Source: Synechococcus sp. NOUM97013 (GTDB lineage: Bacteria; Cyanobacteriota; Cyanobacteriia; PCC-6307; Cyanobiaceae). From it: a stretch of DNA of 64,000 nt. The notes beneath the pieces were generated by a model. The model saw only the letters and a list, made by a program, of their open reading frames with translations. It was not told the DNA's origin and ran no database searches. How positions within the stretch are numbered: position 1 is the stretch's first letter; every line of letters begins with the position of its first letter. This document shows positions 55,000 through 64,000 of this stretch, one piece after another. A program made the position numbers and the translations under genes. The stretch lies in the NCBI RefSeq assembly GCF_014279815.1, contig NZ_CP047941.1:1-64000 (forward strand), read 5' to 3'.

Positions 55000-56595
55000 A
55001 TGGCGATGAACCGGTCCGTTCGAGCCGTGCGCAGGGTCCTTCCATGGGTAGTGCTTCCGCTCGTGGCGGCTGCGGGCTGTCGTGCCCAGGACGTTGCTGT
55101 CCCAGCAGAGCCACCGCCTGCGCCAGCCATTCCCACCCATCGCAGCGTGCCCCAGCCGCCCTCGGTTCGGAATGCCGTGCTCTGGGTGTCCCTGGATGAC
55201 CATCTCGGTCGGGGTACGCAGCCCAATCGCTCCGCTGCTCCACTGACCCTCACCACGGCTGGCGCGGAACCTTTGCAATTGCAGGACTGGTCTGGGAAGC
55301 CCCTGGAAACGGCTGACACGCTGCGCTTCAGCTGGCGTCTGGTGGCGTTGGCAGAACCCCTGGAGATTGCCCGGCGGGTCGCCGGTCCCTACGCCAGTTT
55401 CGAGTCGGCGGACCGTGTTGCATCCCGCTGGCGGGATCAAGGGGTGAAGGCCCGGGTGGCTCACCCCGACGAGTGGGAAGTGTGGGTTCCGTCGGATGCT
55501 CTGGATCTCTCTGGCGTGAGCCTGCGCGATGTGCGGGAACGCCTGGTTGATGGGGTGCAACCGGTGCTGGAGGGCCCCAGCGGGGGCCGCACTCTGGACG
55601 GTCCATTGCAGGTGATCGCCCCCGATGGCCTGCGGTGGGATGGAGGTGTTCTTCGCGGTCCGTTCCGGTTGCAGGCGGACGCCTACGGCAGCTGGACGCT
55701 GCTGGAGCAGGTCCCGGTAGAGCGCTATCTCGAAGGCGTTGTTCCCCACGAAATCGGCGCTGGATCACCGCCGGCTGCTCTGCAGGCCCAGGCGGTGCTG
55801 GCGCGAACCTGGGCGCTGGCCAACAGCCACCGGTTTGGTCTCGACGGCTATCACCTGTGCAGCGACACTCAATGTCAGGTGTACAGCGATCCGCGCCAGG
55901 CCAGTGGGTCGGTGCGGGAGGCCATCCGAGCCACTTCAGGTCAGGTGTTGCAACGGGATGGTCAACCCATCCAGGCCTGGTATCACGCCACCAATGGTGG
56001 TGTGAGCGCAGGGGCCGAGGAAGCCTGGTCGATGGATCCCTTGCCCTATGTGCAGGCGCGGGCCGATGGCTCGCCAGCCTGGGTAGGTTCGATCACATTG
56101 CCCCTCCAGAGCGCCGAGGGCGTGAGGGCTCTGCTCGATCGTTGGGATGGTGCCTATGGCGCAGGTCATCCACGCTTCCGCTGGAATCGCGTCTACACCG
56201 CGGGTCAACTTGGTCGTGCCTTAGCGGCAGCGGGCCAGGGTGATGCTCTGCCAACGGCGCTGCGGGTGGCGTCCCGTGGCCCCAGCGGCCGGGTGGTGGC
56301 CCTGGAGATAGATCGAGAGGGTGGAGTGGCGCCGGTGACGCTGCGTCTGGATGCAATCCGTCGCACCCTGCGGCGGTTGCCCAGCACCTTGTTTGTGATC
56401 GAGCCGGAGGGTGCAGAGGCCTGGCGTTTCCAGGGGGGTGGCTTTGGTCACGGTGTCGGTCTGTCCCAGGCCGGTGCGATCGATCTCGCCGGTCGCGGCT
56501 GGAGTGCTGTGCGGATCCTTGAGCACTACTACCTAGGAACCAAGCTGGCACCGCTGGCACCTGCGCCTGAACCCCCCCCTGCTCAGGCCCCCTAA
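55000..56595 (+). CDS. SpoIID/LytB-domain lipoprotein
   Basis: The 531-residue protein has a signal with lipobox-like AAGC (Cys27). The C-terminal half is the SpoIID/LytB domain: AQAVLARTWALANSHRF, YHLCSDTQCQVY, IQAWYHATNGGVS and GGGFGHGVGLSQAGAIDLA, including the catalytic Glu region upstream (VVPHEIGAGSPPAALQ). SpoIID proteins are lytic transglycosylases acting on denuded glycan in spore formers. In non-sporulating cyanobacteria the role is probably peptidoglycan remodelling. It is followed by a glycosyltransferase gene 30 bp downstream. Confidence 0.88.
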   Translation: MAMNRSVRAVRRVLPWVVLPLVAAAGCRAQDVAVPAEPPPAPAIPTHRSVPQPPSVRNAVLWVSLDDHLGRGTQPNRSAAPLTLTTAGAEPLQLQDWSGKPLETADTLRFSWRLVALAEPLEIARRVAGPYASFESADRVASRWRDQGVKARVAHPDEWEVWVPSDALDLSGVSLRDVRERLVDGVQPVLEGPSGGRTLDGPLQVIAPDGLRWDGGVLRGPFRLQADAYGSWTLLEQVPVERYLEGVVPHEIGAGSPPAALQAQAVLARTWALANSHRFGLDGYHLCSDTQCQVYSDPRQASGSVREAIRATSGQVLQRDGQPIQAWYHATNGGVSAGAEEAWSMDPLPYVQARADGSPAWVGSITLPLQSAEGVRALLDRWDGAYGAGHPRFRWNRVYTAGQLGRALAAAGQGDALPTALRVASRGPSGRVVALEIDREGGVAPVTLRLDAIRRTLRRLPSTLFVIEPEGAEAWRFQGGGFGHGVGLSQAGAIDLAGRGWSAVRILEHYYLGTKLAPLAPAPEPPPAQAP

Positions 56596-56625
56596 AGTCC
56601 CTGTACTTCGTGGGATGGGAGGGTC

Positions 56626-57960
56626 GTGGCCGCAGGGACTGGCAATCACCGACGCGGCAAGACGGCTTTCTTCCTGGTGGCCTGCGGCTGGGCCGGCGCT
56701 GCGCCGCATTGGATGGATCCGTCCCGCAGCCTGATTCCTGCTTTCACTCTCGCTGTTCTCTTGGGCGGCTACGGCTTGCGCACGTTGTTGCGCCGGGTGG
56801 ACTCAGTCCTTGTTGGTGCTGACGGCGATGCCAAGTCGGCCAACACAACGCTGTATGGACAGTCCTGTCCCACGGTGGATGTGGTCGTAGCGGCCCGCGA
56901 TGAGGAAGCGGTGGTCACCCGCCTGGTGGAGCGGCTTGCTGCGCTCCGGTATCCCGACGGGCAGCTCACCTTGTGTGTGGTGGATGACGGCAGTGAGGAT
57001 CACACGCCTGAGCGCCTGAGCGAGCTACAGGCTCGTTTTCCGTCGCTCAAGGTGATCCGACGGCCTCGCAATGCAGGCGGTGGTAAGTCGGGGGCCCTCA
57101 ACGCTGCTCTCGAGCAGACCCAGGGTGAATGGCTGTTGATCCTGGATGCCGATGCCCAGTTGGCGGAAGATCAGCTGGAGCGTTTGATCCCCTTTGCTAC
57201 GGGAGGTGATTGGTCCGCCGTTCAGATGCGCAAGGCGGTTACCAATGCCGACAGCAACTGGCTGACCCGGGTGCAGGCCATGGAGATGGCTTTTGATGCC
57301 CAGCTGCAGCAGGGCCGCCTCTCCGGCGGCGGCGTGGCCGAGCTGCGGGGCAACGGTGAGCTTCTGCGTCGCGATCTGCTGGAGGCATGCGGCGGCTTCA
57401 ACGAAGACACCGTCACCGACGATCTGGATCTGAGTTTCCGGCTGCTCCTTGAGAATGCCCGTGTGGGCATCCTCTGGGATCCGCCGGTTCTGGAGGAAGC
57501 CGTTGAATCGGTGCCGGCGCTCTGGAAGCAGCGGCAACGCTGGGCAGAGGGTGGTCTTCAGCGTTTTCTGGATTATTTGCCGGGGTTGTTCTCCGCTCGC
57601 CTGACCCTCGCCCAACGCCGCGATCTGGCCTGTTTCTTCCTTCTGCAATACGCGTTGCCCGTGGTGTCGTGGGCCGATCTGCTCACCAGTGCCTTGAGTC
57701 GCACCGCACCGCTCTACTGGCCATTGTCGATCGTGGCCTTCAGTGTGTCTGGAGTGGCCTATTGGCGGGGGTGTCGCCGTCCAAGCGAGGGGCCTGAGCT
57801 GCCACCGCCTGATCTGTTCAATTTGCTTTTGGGAATTGCTTATCTCAGTCATTGGTTCGTGGTCATTCCCTGGGTCACCTTGCGCATGGCAGTGCTGCCC
57901 AAGCGTCTGGTCTGGGCCAAGACGAGCCATCGCGGTCAGGAAGAGACGCTTGAGGTCTGA
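56626..57960 (+). CDS. Processive family 2 glycosyltransferase
   Basis: The 444-residue membrane protein has two N-terminal hydrophobic segments (FFLVACGWAGAA and LIPAFTLAVLLGGYGL). Its GT-A domain has VVDDGSEDHTPE, the DxD as LDADAQ, TDDLDLSFRL and QRQRWAEGG, the D,D,D,QxxRW set of processive beta-glycosyltransferases. Two or three C-terminal membrane helices follow. The product could be an exopolysaccharide or a glycolipid. GTG 56626 follows GGGAGGG. Co-transcription with the SpoIID gene suggests a cell-envelope function. Confidence 0.88.
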   Translation: MAAGTGNHRRGKTAFFLVACGWAGAAPHWMDPSRSLIPAFTLAVLLGGYGLRTLLRRVDSVLVGADGDAKSANTTLYGQSCPTVDVVVAARDEEAVVTRLVERLAALRYPDGQLTLCVVDDGSEDHTPERLSELQARFPSLKVIRRPRNAGGGKSGALNAALEQTQGEWLLILDADAQLAEDQLERLIPFATGGDWSAVQMRKAVTNADSNWLTRVQAMEMAFDAQLQQGRLSGGGVAELRGNGELLRRDLLEACGGFNEDTVTDDLDLSFRLLLENARVGILWDPPVLEEAVESVPALWKQRQRWAEGGLQRFLDYLPGLFSARLTLAQRRDLACFFLLQYALPVVSWADLLTSALSRTAPLYWPLSIVAFSVSGVAYWRGCRRPSEGPELPPPDLFNLLLGIAYLSHWFVVIPWVTLRMAVLPKRLVWAKTSHRGQEETLEV

Positions 57961-58046
57961 GCCAGCCTTCAACAGCACGGTTTTTGGCTGAACGCTCTTC
58001 AGTTGAACTGCCGATCAAAAGCTCTTTGATTCAGCTGCTCTTTTCC

Positions 58047-60038
58047 TCAGCCGTTGAGGTCAACGTCCAGCACCTGGCCGTTGAAGAAGTCGGCGAAGCG
58101 CTTCACTTTTTCATCCATCACCGACGGTTCGCTGCGTTGCTGCGCTGATGGTGGCGCTGCCGTTGCACCTGGAGCTGGTGCGGCTGGTCCGGGTAGTGAG
58201 GGTGCCTGTTGGACAGCCTGGGATGTTGGCGCTGCAGGTGTGGGTCGAGGAGGCAGCTGGGCCCCGCCTCCGCCCCCGCCGGATGCCGGTGGCGCGGTGG
58301 GTGCGGCTGTCGGAGTTGCTGCGGCTGTTTGCGCAGTTGAGGCGGGTGCTGCAGGTGTTGTGGGGGCTGGGGCTGCGGTTGCTGTGTTTGCCGGCATCGC
58401 GGCCATCGGTGCGGCGCCACTGTGGTTTTCCAGCACCAGCTGGCGCGTCCCGCCCATGGTCCGGGCGATGGCCTGTTCCAGCAGGGCCACCCGGCTTTGC
58501 ACCATGCCCATCCAGTTGCCCGCCACCTGCACGACGGCGCGGTGGTTGTCGATGCGCACGAGCTGTGCCTGCTGTGAGAGCAGCATGCGAGTGGAGGGCA
58601 GCTCCAGGCCGGCCAGGATCTGCTGCCACAGTTCACCGAGATCCTCGGTGGATGGCGCCGGCGTTGTCGCTTCGACCGTCTCCGGTTCCGGCGGCGCTGG
58701 GCTTGCGGTGTTGGGAAGGCTCACTGCCGTTGTGGCGGTAGCGGCCGGGGGTGTGGGCTCGGCTGCTGGGGGCGTCGGGGCAGGGGTTGGCGCTGTGGAG
58801 GCAGCAGCAACCGCTGGTGCTGTCGTTGGAGCGGCTGTTGGTGTAGGGGCTGTTGACGCAGCAGCAGTGGCGGCAACGTTTGCGCTGGCGACGGGCGTGG
58901 TGGTGGCCGGAGCGGTTGCAGGTCGGCTGATACTGGCTGTCACCGGTTCCGCCAGCAGTCCCAGCAGCAACACTTCAAGCCACAGGCGGGGTTGCACGCT
59001 CTGGCGTAGCTGTTGCTCGCTGCCGCGCAGCTGGCCCTGCCACTGCAGCAAGCGGGTCCGCCCGATGCTCTTGGCAAGAGGCGGCAGCTGATCACGGAAC
59101 TGAGGCGAGACGCTGGTGAGCTCAGGACGGTCAGGGGCAGCGGCCATCAGCACCAGATCGCGCAGGATCCCCGCCAAGCCCTGGAGCACGGATCCTGCAT
59201 CCCGTCCGCGATCCAGCAACTGGCGCGTGGCCTCCAAGAGTGTCACCGGTTCGCTGGTGCTCATCGCCTTCACCAGCTCCAGCAGCTCCTGTTCAGGAAC
59301 GGCTCCCAGCAGATCCCAGACGGCATTGGCTTCGATGGGGCCGGGCAGCAGGCTCAGCTGATCCAGCAGGCTTTCGGCATCACGCAGACCGCCCTGAGCC
59401 CTCTGGGCCACCACATGCAGCGCTTCGGGCTGGATGGGAATCGTTTCCTGTTCGGCAATCCAGCTCAGGTGCTGTTCCAGCGCATCCAGGGGAATTCGCC
59501 GGAAGTCGAATCGCTGGCAGCGGCTGAGGATGGTGGGGAGCACCCGTTGGGGATCGGTGGTCGCCAGCACGAACACCACCTGCGGCGGGGGTTCTTCCAG
59601 GGTTTTGAGCAGCGCATTGAATGCTGCGGTGGAGAGCATGTGGCATTCATCCACCACATACACCTTCCAGCGCGCCTGTACAGGCGCGAACCGGGAGCGT
59701 TCGATCAGGTCGCGGATGTTGTCGACGCCGGTGTTGGAGGCCGCGTCGATTTCGATCACATCCAGGGCGGTGCCCGCCGCGATCGTGGTGCAGAGCTCGC
59801 AGGTGCCGCAAGGTTCCGGGGTCGGCCCTTCACTGCTCAGGCAATTGAGCGAACGGGCCAGGATGCGCGCGCTGGAGGTTTTGCCGGTGCCGCGAGGACC
59901 GCTGAAGAGGTAGGCAGGAGCGATCCGGCCGGAGCGCAGGGCATGGCCGAGGGTGGCGGCGATCGCTTCCTGCCCCACCAGCTGATCCAGGCGTTGGGGC
60001 CGGTATTTGTGATGCAGTGGCTGATATGGCTGGCTCAT
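58047..60038 (-). CDS. dnaX: DNA polymerase III subunits gamma and tau
   Basis: The 663-residue clamp-loader ATPase begins HHKYRPQRLDQLVGQE. Walker A is FSGPRGTGKTSSARIL (about 46-53), a zinc site includes CGTCELC, and Walker B/SRC motifs are VVDECHMLS and SRCQRFDFR. After residue 365 come two long Ala/Pro/Thr-rich linkers flanking a small folded domain (PSTRMLLSQQAQLVRIDNHRAV). No intein interrupts the P-loop, unlike in some cyanobacteria. A frameshift site for a gamma form was not identified. The LRAT-like gene lies 23 bp upstream. Confidence 0.96.
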   Translation of the reverse strand: MSQPYQPLHHKYRPQRLDQLVGQEAIAATLGHALRSGRIAPAYLFSGPRGTGKTSSARILARSLNCLSSEGPTPEPCGTCELCTTIAAGTALDVIEIDAASNTGVDNIRDLIERSRFAPVQARWKVYVVDECHMLSTAAFNALLKTLEEPPPQVVFVLATTDPQRVLPTILSRCQRFDFRRIPLDALEQHLSWIAEQETIPIQPEALHVVAQRAQGGLRDAESLLDQLSLLPGPIEANAVWDLLGAVPEQELLELVKAMSTSEPVTLLEATRQLLDRGRDAGSVLQGLAGILRDLVLMAAAPDRPELTSVSPQFRDQLPPLAKSIGRTRLLQWQGQLRGSEQQLRQSVQPRLWLEVLLLGLLAEPVTASISRPATAPATTTPVASANVAATAAASTAPTPTAAPTTAPAVAAASTAPTPAPTPPAAEPTPPAATATTAVSLPNTASPAPPEPETVEATTPAPSTEDLGELWQQILAGLELPSTRMLLSQQAQLVRIDNHRAVVQVAGNWMGMVQSRVALLEQAIARTMGGTRQLVLENHSGAAPMAAMPANTATAAPAPTTPAAPASTAQTAAATPTAAPTAPPASGGGGGGAQLPPRPTPAAPTSQAVQQAPSLPGPAAPAPGATAAPPSAQQRSEPSVMDEKVKRFADFFNGQVLDVDLNG

Positions 60039-60061
60039 GCACTGCCTGCAAGATGCTGAGG

Positions 60062-60766
60062 CTACCGGGGTTTGGGCTCAGCTTTTGTGCTGGATCTGGA
60101 GGAGGTGTCCTCCAGCAGGGCATTGAGCTTGGCTTCCATGTCTTCCACGGCTGCCAGTTCATCGGCGATCGTGCGGCCTGTGAGCAGGAGCTGGCGGCTG
60201 TGGCGATTGACCCGATCATCCGCTCCCTGACAGGGCATGCCCTGCATCCAGGTTTCAGCCTGTTCGAGGGTGCTTTCCAGCTTGTTCAGCAGGCGCAGAC
60301 GCAACTGCTCCAATTGGTCCAGGCCGCGTTGAGCCCGTTCCCGTGAGCGCTCATCGATCAGGCCCTTGCGCAGCACCAGCCCCAGTCCTGTCAGCAGTGC
60401 CGCTGGCATCAGTTGCCCCAGTGCCAGAGCACCGAGGCTGCCGGTGTGGAGAAAGTCTTCGACCTGACCGCTGCGGTGGCGACCGGTCTTGCACCAGTTC
60501 GCGAAATGCTCGCAGTTGTTGAACAAAAGGTTGTAGTTCTGCTCGCCAATGCGGCTCATGGCCCGCCGCAAGGTCACGCTCGTTGGTGAGGCCTGCTCAT
60601 GGCTCACAACGCTCAGCGCCTGGCCGCGGCTGAACTCGTCCAGGGGGCTGCGCAGGATTTCCCGGCCTTCCAGATAGTGGGCGACGGTGCCATCCCCCAG
60701 GTCAATGCCGTGATGCAGAAACAGCCCGTGCTGGCGGGGCACTTTCAGATGGTCTGCGGCGGCCAT
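60062..60766 (-). CDS. LRAT-domain (permuted NlpC/P60-fold) protein
   Basis: The 234-residue protein has an N-terminal LRAT-like domain: HGLFLHHGIDLGDGTVAHYLEG supplies candidate catalytic histidines (H13, H18/H19, H30) and the nucleophile is C85 in NNCEHFANWC. A hydrophobic segment near residues 108-126 (LGALALGQLMPAALLTGLGL) could anchor it to membrane, and a helical C-terminal half follows. Characterised relatives are acyltransferases or phospholipases acting on lipids; the bacterial substrate is unknown. It lies between clpX (55 bp) and dnaX (23 bp) on one strand. Confidence 0.82.
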   Translation of the reverse strand: MAAADHLKVPRQHGLFLHHGIDLGDGTVAHYLEGREILRSPLDEFSRGQALSVVSHEQASPTSVTLRRAMSRIGEQNYNLLFNNCEHFANWCKTGRHRSGQVEDFLHTGSLGALALGQLMPAALLTGLGLVLRKGLIDERSRERAQRGLDQLEQLRLRLLNKLESTLEQAETWMQGMPCQGADDRVNRHSRQLLLTGRTIADELAAVEDMEAKLNALLEDTSSRSSTKAEPKPR

Positions 60767-60821
60767 GGCCGTGTTCAGGGGCTGTCTTCAGTCTGTCGCG
60801 GCGCTGCTGGCTGTGGTCACG

Positions 60822-62177
60822 TCAGGCGGATTCCTGCTGACGGTCTGTGCCGGGCAGGGGCAGCACCTTGCCTCCTGTGTGTTCTTCCACCATGGCTTTG
60901 GTGATCGTGAAGGCATCGACGTTTTTGCTGGAGGGCAGCTCGTACATCAGATCGAGCATCAGCTCTTCCACGATGCCGCGCAGGGCTCGTGCTCCCGTCT
61001 TGCGACGGTGGGCCTCCTGGGCAATGGCTTCGATGGCGCCCGCTTCAAAGTCCAGCTGGACGTTGTCCATGCTCAGCAGGGTGCGGAACTGTTTCACCAG
61101 GGCATCCCGCGGTTCGGTGAGGATTGACTCCAGGGCGTGCTCGTCGAGGGGATCGAGCACGGCGCTGACGGGCATGCGGCCGATGAATTCCGGGATCAGG
61201 CCGTACTTGACCAGATCATCGGGCTCCAGGTGACGCAGCACCTGGGAGGCCTGCAGGTCGCGTGTGGCCTTGCCACGGCCGCGACTGTCGCTGGGCACGA
61301 AGCCGATGGCGTTGCGTCCCATGCGTTTCTGCACCACATCGTCGAGACCCACAAACGCTCCACCGCAGATGAACAGGATCTGGCTGGTATCGATCTGGAT
61401 GCAGTCCTGGTAGGGATGCTTCCTGCCTCCCTGGGGCGGCACGTTGGCCACCGTGCCCTCGAGCATCTTCAGCAGCGCTTGCTGAACACCTTCTCCCGAC
61501 ACATCCCGCGTGATCGAGGGATTTTCGCTCTTGCGGGCGATCTTGTCGATTTCATCGATGTAAATGATGCCGCGTTGGGCCAGATCCACATCCATGTCGG
61601 CCTTCTGCAGCAGTCGCAGCAGGATGTTCTCCACGTCCTCACCCACGTAGCCCGCTTCGGTGAGGGTGGTGGCATCGGCCACGGCGAAGGGCACATCGAG
61701 CATCTCCGCCAGGGTTTGGGCCAGCAGGGTCTTGCCGCAGCCGGTGGGGCCGATCAGCAAAATGTTGCTCTTGTGCAGGCGTGTGGCAGTTTCTTCGGTC
61801 TCGCCGTTGCCATCGCCCTGCCAGGCCAGGCGTTTGTAGTGGTTGTAGACCGCCACAGACATCACCTTCTTGGCAGCGTCCTGGCCGACCACCTGTTGAT
61901 CCAGGAATCCCTTGATGTCGTGAGGTTTGGGGATCGAGGCCAGGGTTGGAGCAGGCTTGCTGCTCTTCTTGGCCTGGGTTGCGGTCCCTTTGCGGGCGGG
62001 CTCAGCCCCCTGGCGCGCGCTGCCTTGGGCGTCGATCAACTCCTCATCCAGGATCTCGTTGCAGAGATCGATGCACTCATCGCAGATGTACACGCCCGGG
62101 CCGGCGATCAGTTTGCGAACCTGCTCCTGGGACTTGCCGCAGAAGGAGCACTTCAGATGGGCGTCGAACTTGGCCAT
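60822..62177 (-). CDS. clpX: ATP-dependent Clp protease ATPase subunit ClpX
   Basis: The 451-residue AAA+ unfoldase feeds substrates to ClpP. The N-terminal zinc-binding domain has C10, C13, C32 and C35 (CSFC, CDEC). Walker A is [14 protein letters not shown] at about 143-150, the Walker B region is [16 protein letters not shown] and the RGPG-like pore residues lie further on. [16 protein letters not shown] is typical. A non-conserved linker (residues 50-80) separates zinc domain and ATPase. It is downstream of clpP by 87 bp. Confidence 0.97.
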   Translation of the reverse strand: MAKFDAHLKCSFCGKSQEQVRKLIAGPGVYICDECIDLCNEILDEELIDAQGSARQGAEPARKGTATQAKKSSKPAPTLASIPKPHDIKGFLDQQVVGQDAAKKVMSVAVYNHYKRLAWQGDGNGETEETATRLHKSNILLIGPTGCGKTLLAQTLAEMLDVPFAVADATTLTEAGYVGEDVENILLRLLQKADMDVDLAQRGIIYIDEIDKIARKSENPSITRDVSGEGVQQALLKMLEGTVANVPPQGGRKHPYQDCIQIDTSQILFICGGAFVGLDDVVQKRMGRNAIGFVPSDSRGRGKATRDLQASQVLRHLEPDDLVKYGLIPEFIGRMPVSAVLDPLDEHALESILTEPRDALVKQFRTLLSMDNVQLDFEAGAIEAIAQEAHRRKTGARALRGIVEELMLDLMYELPSSKNVDAFTITKAMVEEHTGGKVLPLPGTDRQQESA

Positions 62178-62264
62178 CAGGCGCTTCGCAGATCAGTCGG
62201 AACAAGGAACCAGATCAATGGATCCCGGCTTGAATACTGAGCATCGCGACGAAAAGGGCTGATG

Positions 62265-62951
62265 TCAGCCCCCCGTAACGATTTCTCCGTCTCCGAAACT
62301 GTCCACCACCCGATCGATCAGTCCGTACTCCACGGCCTGGGCCGGCGACATGAAGTTGTCCCGGTCGGTGTCTTCAGCGATTTTGTCCAGGGGCTGGCCT
62401 GTGTGTTCGGCCATCAGGCCGTTGAGGGTCTCCTTGAGGAACAGGATCTCCTTGGCCTGAATTTCGATGTCCACGGCTTGCCCCTGGGCTCCACCGAGGG
62501 GTTGGTGGATCATGATTCGGGCATTGGGCAAGGCCAGGCGCTTGCCTTTGGCGCCGCCCGACAGCAGAAAGGCGCCCATGGACGCCGCGAGGCCGTAACA
62601 GATGGTCACCACGTCAGGGGCCACCTGCTGCATGGTGTCGTAGATCGCCAAGCCGGCAGTTACAGAGCCGCCGGGCGAGTTGATGTACACCTGGATGTCT
62701 TTTTCGGGATCCTCGGCTTCGAGGAACAGCATCTGGGCCACCAGCGCATCGGCAACCGCGTCATCCACACCGGTGCCAAGAAAGATGATCCGTTCCCGCA
62801 GCAAGCGTGAATAGATATCGAAGGCCCGGTCGCCGCGGCCGGACTGCTCCACCACCGTCGGAACCCCAGGAGAGGCCTGGGGATGCAGGGAGACAGGCTG
62901 AATGCCCCGCCAGCGGTTCTGAATTGGATGGTGACTACGGGCGTTGATCAC
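62265..62951 (-). CDS. clpP: ATP-dependent Clp protease proteolytic subunit ClpP
   Basis: The 228-residue serine peptidase shows the catalytic Ser124 in [11 protein letters not shown] and His149 in [10 protein letters not shown]. The N-terminal extension ([14 protein letters not shown]) is of the kind seen in marine cyanobacterial Clp[18 protein letters not shown] is the substrate-binding strand. GTG 62951 is used. It lies between tig and clpX; cyanobacteria usually have several clpP paralogues, and this is the one paired with clpX. Confidence 0.97.
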   Translation of the reverse strand: MINARSHHPIQNRWRGIQPVSLHPQASPGVPTVVEQSGRGDRAFDIYSRLLRERIIFLGTGVDDAVADALVAQMLFLEAEDPEKDIQVYINSPGGSVTAGLAIYDTMQQVAPDVVTICYGLAASMGAFLLSGGAKGKRLALPNARIMIHQPLGGAQGQAVDIEIQAKEILFLKETLNGLMAEHTGQPLDKIAEDTDRDNFMSPAQAVEYGLIDRVVDSFGDGEIVTGG

Positions 62952-62994
62952 GCTGCGGCTGACGGGCTTAGTGAAAGCAATCTATGGGTGCCGA

Positions 62995-64000
62995 TCAAGC
63001 ATCGGCGTCCGCAGCGTCACTCTTTTCGGTTTTGTCCTTGGCGGATGCGGCCTTCTTGGAGGTTGCTTTCTTGGCAGTGGTTTTCTTAGCTGCAGTCTTC
63101 TTGTCCGCAGGCTTGGCCTCGTCGTCAGCCGCTACAGGCGCTTTTTCGGTGATGGTGCTGTTGTCTTCCAGCCAACCCAGAAGCTTGTCCTGCAGCAGGT
63201 CATCCAACACCGCCTGACGCAGACGCTCGGGATCGATGTCCCGTTCGCCGGACAGCTGTTGCTTCACCTCGGCCAACTTGGCATCCACATCGGCATCGTC
63301 CACCACCAGCTTCTCGCTGTCGGCCAGGGCCGTGAGGGCCAGGCTGCGGCGTAGGCGTTCCTCAGCCTCGGGACGAGAGGACTCCATCAGGTTGCGAACC
63401 AGTTCAGGCGTGAACAGGGACTTCACATCCATGCCCTGTTGCGCGAACTGACCGGCGGTCTGTTCCACCAAGTTGCGCACTTCCTGCTGGATCAGGCTTT
63501 CAGGCAGTTCCACCTCCAGTTGCTCCACCAGGGCGCCCAGCAAGGCGTCGTGGCGGTTGCTGCGGGAGCGGCGTTCGGCGTCATCCTTCAGACGCTTTTC
63601 CAGATCGCTGCGCAGGTCGGCCAGAGATTCCTGCTCACTGGCCTGCTTGGCGAAGGCATCATCCAGGGCGGGCAGTTCGCGGGTTTTGAGATCCTTGAGC
63701 TCGATCTCGAAGTTGGCCTTGCGGCCGCGTGCGTCTTCCTTGGGGTAGTCGTCGGGGAAGTTGCACTCCACGGTCTTGCTGTCGCCGACAGCCATGCCAA
63801 CCACGCCTTCGATGAAGCCGGGGATCATGCGGCCGTGCTCCAGATCCACATCCATCGAATCCGCACTGCCGCCTTCGATCTCACTGCCGTCATCGCTGTA
63901 AGTGCCCTTGAAGCCCACCACGGCGATGTCGCCTTTCTCAGCCTTGCGGCCCTCCACCGGAACCACGGTGGCCAGTTGACGTCTGGATTGCTCCAGCATC
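62995..64000 (-). CDS. tig: Trigger factor (N-terminus beyond the window)
   Basis: The visible 334 residues are the C-terminal part of the ribosome-associated chaperone. It includes the FKBP-type domain ([35 protein letters not shown]) and the arm/C-terminal domain ([29 protein letters not shown]). The ribosome-binding domain lies past the right edge. The last 35-40 residues are Lys/Ala/Thr-rich ([15 protein letters not shown]), like a histone H1 tail, and are not typical of E. coli trigger factor. tig-clpP-clpX is the usual order. Confidence 0.95.
   Translation of the reverse strand, partial: MLEQSRRQLATVVPVEGRKAEKGDIAVVGFKGTYSDDGSEIEGGSADSMDVDLEHGRMIPGFIEGVVGMAVGDSKTVECNFPDDYPKEDARGRKANFEIELKDLKTRELPALDDAFAKQASEQESLADLRSDLEKRLKDDAERRSRSNRHDALLGALVEQLEVELPESLIQQEVRNLVEQTAGQFAQQGMDVKSLFTPELVRNLMESSRPEAEERLRRSLALTALADSEKLVVDDADVDAKLAEVKQQLSGERDIDPERLRQAVLDDLLQDKLLGWLEDNSTITEKAPVAADDEAKPADKKTAAKKTTAKKATSKKAASAKDKTEKSDAADADA

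Noticed and set aside
57961-58046. Bidirectional terminator between the glycosyltransferase and dnaX
   Set aside because: There is a 6-bp inverted repeat (58014-58030), but it is AT-rich and has no clear T-tract, so it was not listed as a feature.
58047-60038. DnaX intein, as found in some cyanobacteria
   Set aside because: The P-loop region GPRGTGKTSS runs uninterrupted and the total length is explained without splicing motifs.

Overview
The window looks like the origin-proximal end of a marine picocyanobacterial chromosome, most likely a Synechococcus of the open-ocean (5.1-type) group. The basis is an estimated GC content near 60% (by eye), the opening order dnaN, PRC-barrel gene, purL, purF, gyrA/parC-like, and photoautotroph-specific genes: gap2, the sqdB-sqdX sulfolipid pair, a Ycf37-like and a Cyp38/TLP40-like protein, an ssl1498-type light-harvesting-like small protein and cyanobacterial CbiD. 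Species-level identity cannot be read without a search.

Layout. 1-6.1 kb: DnaA-box-like leader, dnaN, a PRC-barrel gene, purL and purF on the plus strand. 6.1-10.6 kb (minus): a GyrA/ParC paralogue, an exported TPR protein and queG. 10.6-18 kb (plus): an HpsJ-like membrane protein, a DUF502 protein, nusB, ftsY, a GAF-SpoIIE phosphatase, argH and a glycine-rich RRM protein. 18-25 kb: dusA (minus), msrB and a flavoprotein (plus), then the type IV pilus motor cluster pilB-pilT-pilC (minus). 25-28 kb (plus): grpE, dnaJ, a TusA-like gene and rsgA. 28-31 kb (minus): ybaB, murB, murC. 31-38 kb: gap2 with a clear terminator, thiL, a lumenal cyclophilin, efp, accB, pdxA, small genes and an epimerase-like protein. 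38-40 kb: an HNH nuclease divergent from a HARP/SNF2 helicase. 40-42.6 kb: several short cyanobacterial proteins and tRNA-Gly(CCC). 42.6-50 kb: a class V aminotransferase, cbiD, guaA, two short genes, ftsI. 49.6-54.9 kb (mostly minus): sqdX, sqdB, the ssl1498-type gene, thiG, the Ycf37-like gene, rplT and rpmI. 55-58 kb (plus): a SpoIID/LytB lipoprotein and a processive glycosyltransferase. 58-64 kb (minus): dnaX, an LRAT-fold protein, clpX, clpP and the 3' part of tig, whose start lies beyond the right edge.

The genome is very compact. No stretch without a gene exceeds about 200 bp, at least five convergent gene pairs overlap at their ends, and two divergent pairs share bases in their start codons. 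I found no insertion sequence, prophage, CRISPR array or rRNA. This is core chromosome, so there is no obvious new defence or mobile system. The most promising candidate for a less-described system is the divergent HNH nuclease plus HARP-like SNF2 helicase, whose two activities are fused in animal ZRANB3. Other points of interest are a paralogous GyrA without a GyrA box, a pilus platform protein with a duplicated N-terminal module, a PilB with an extra C-terminal zinc ribbon, hairpins with terminator features at 40.3 and 42.6 kb, and a histone-H1-like tail on trigger factor.
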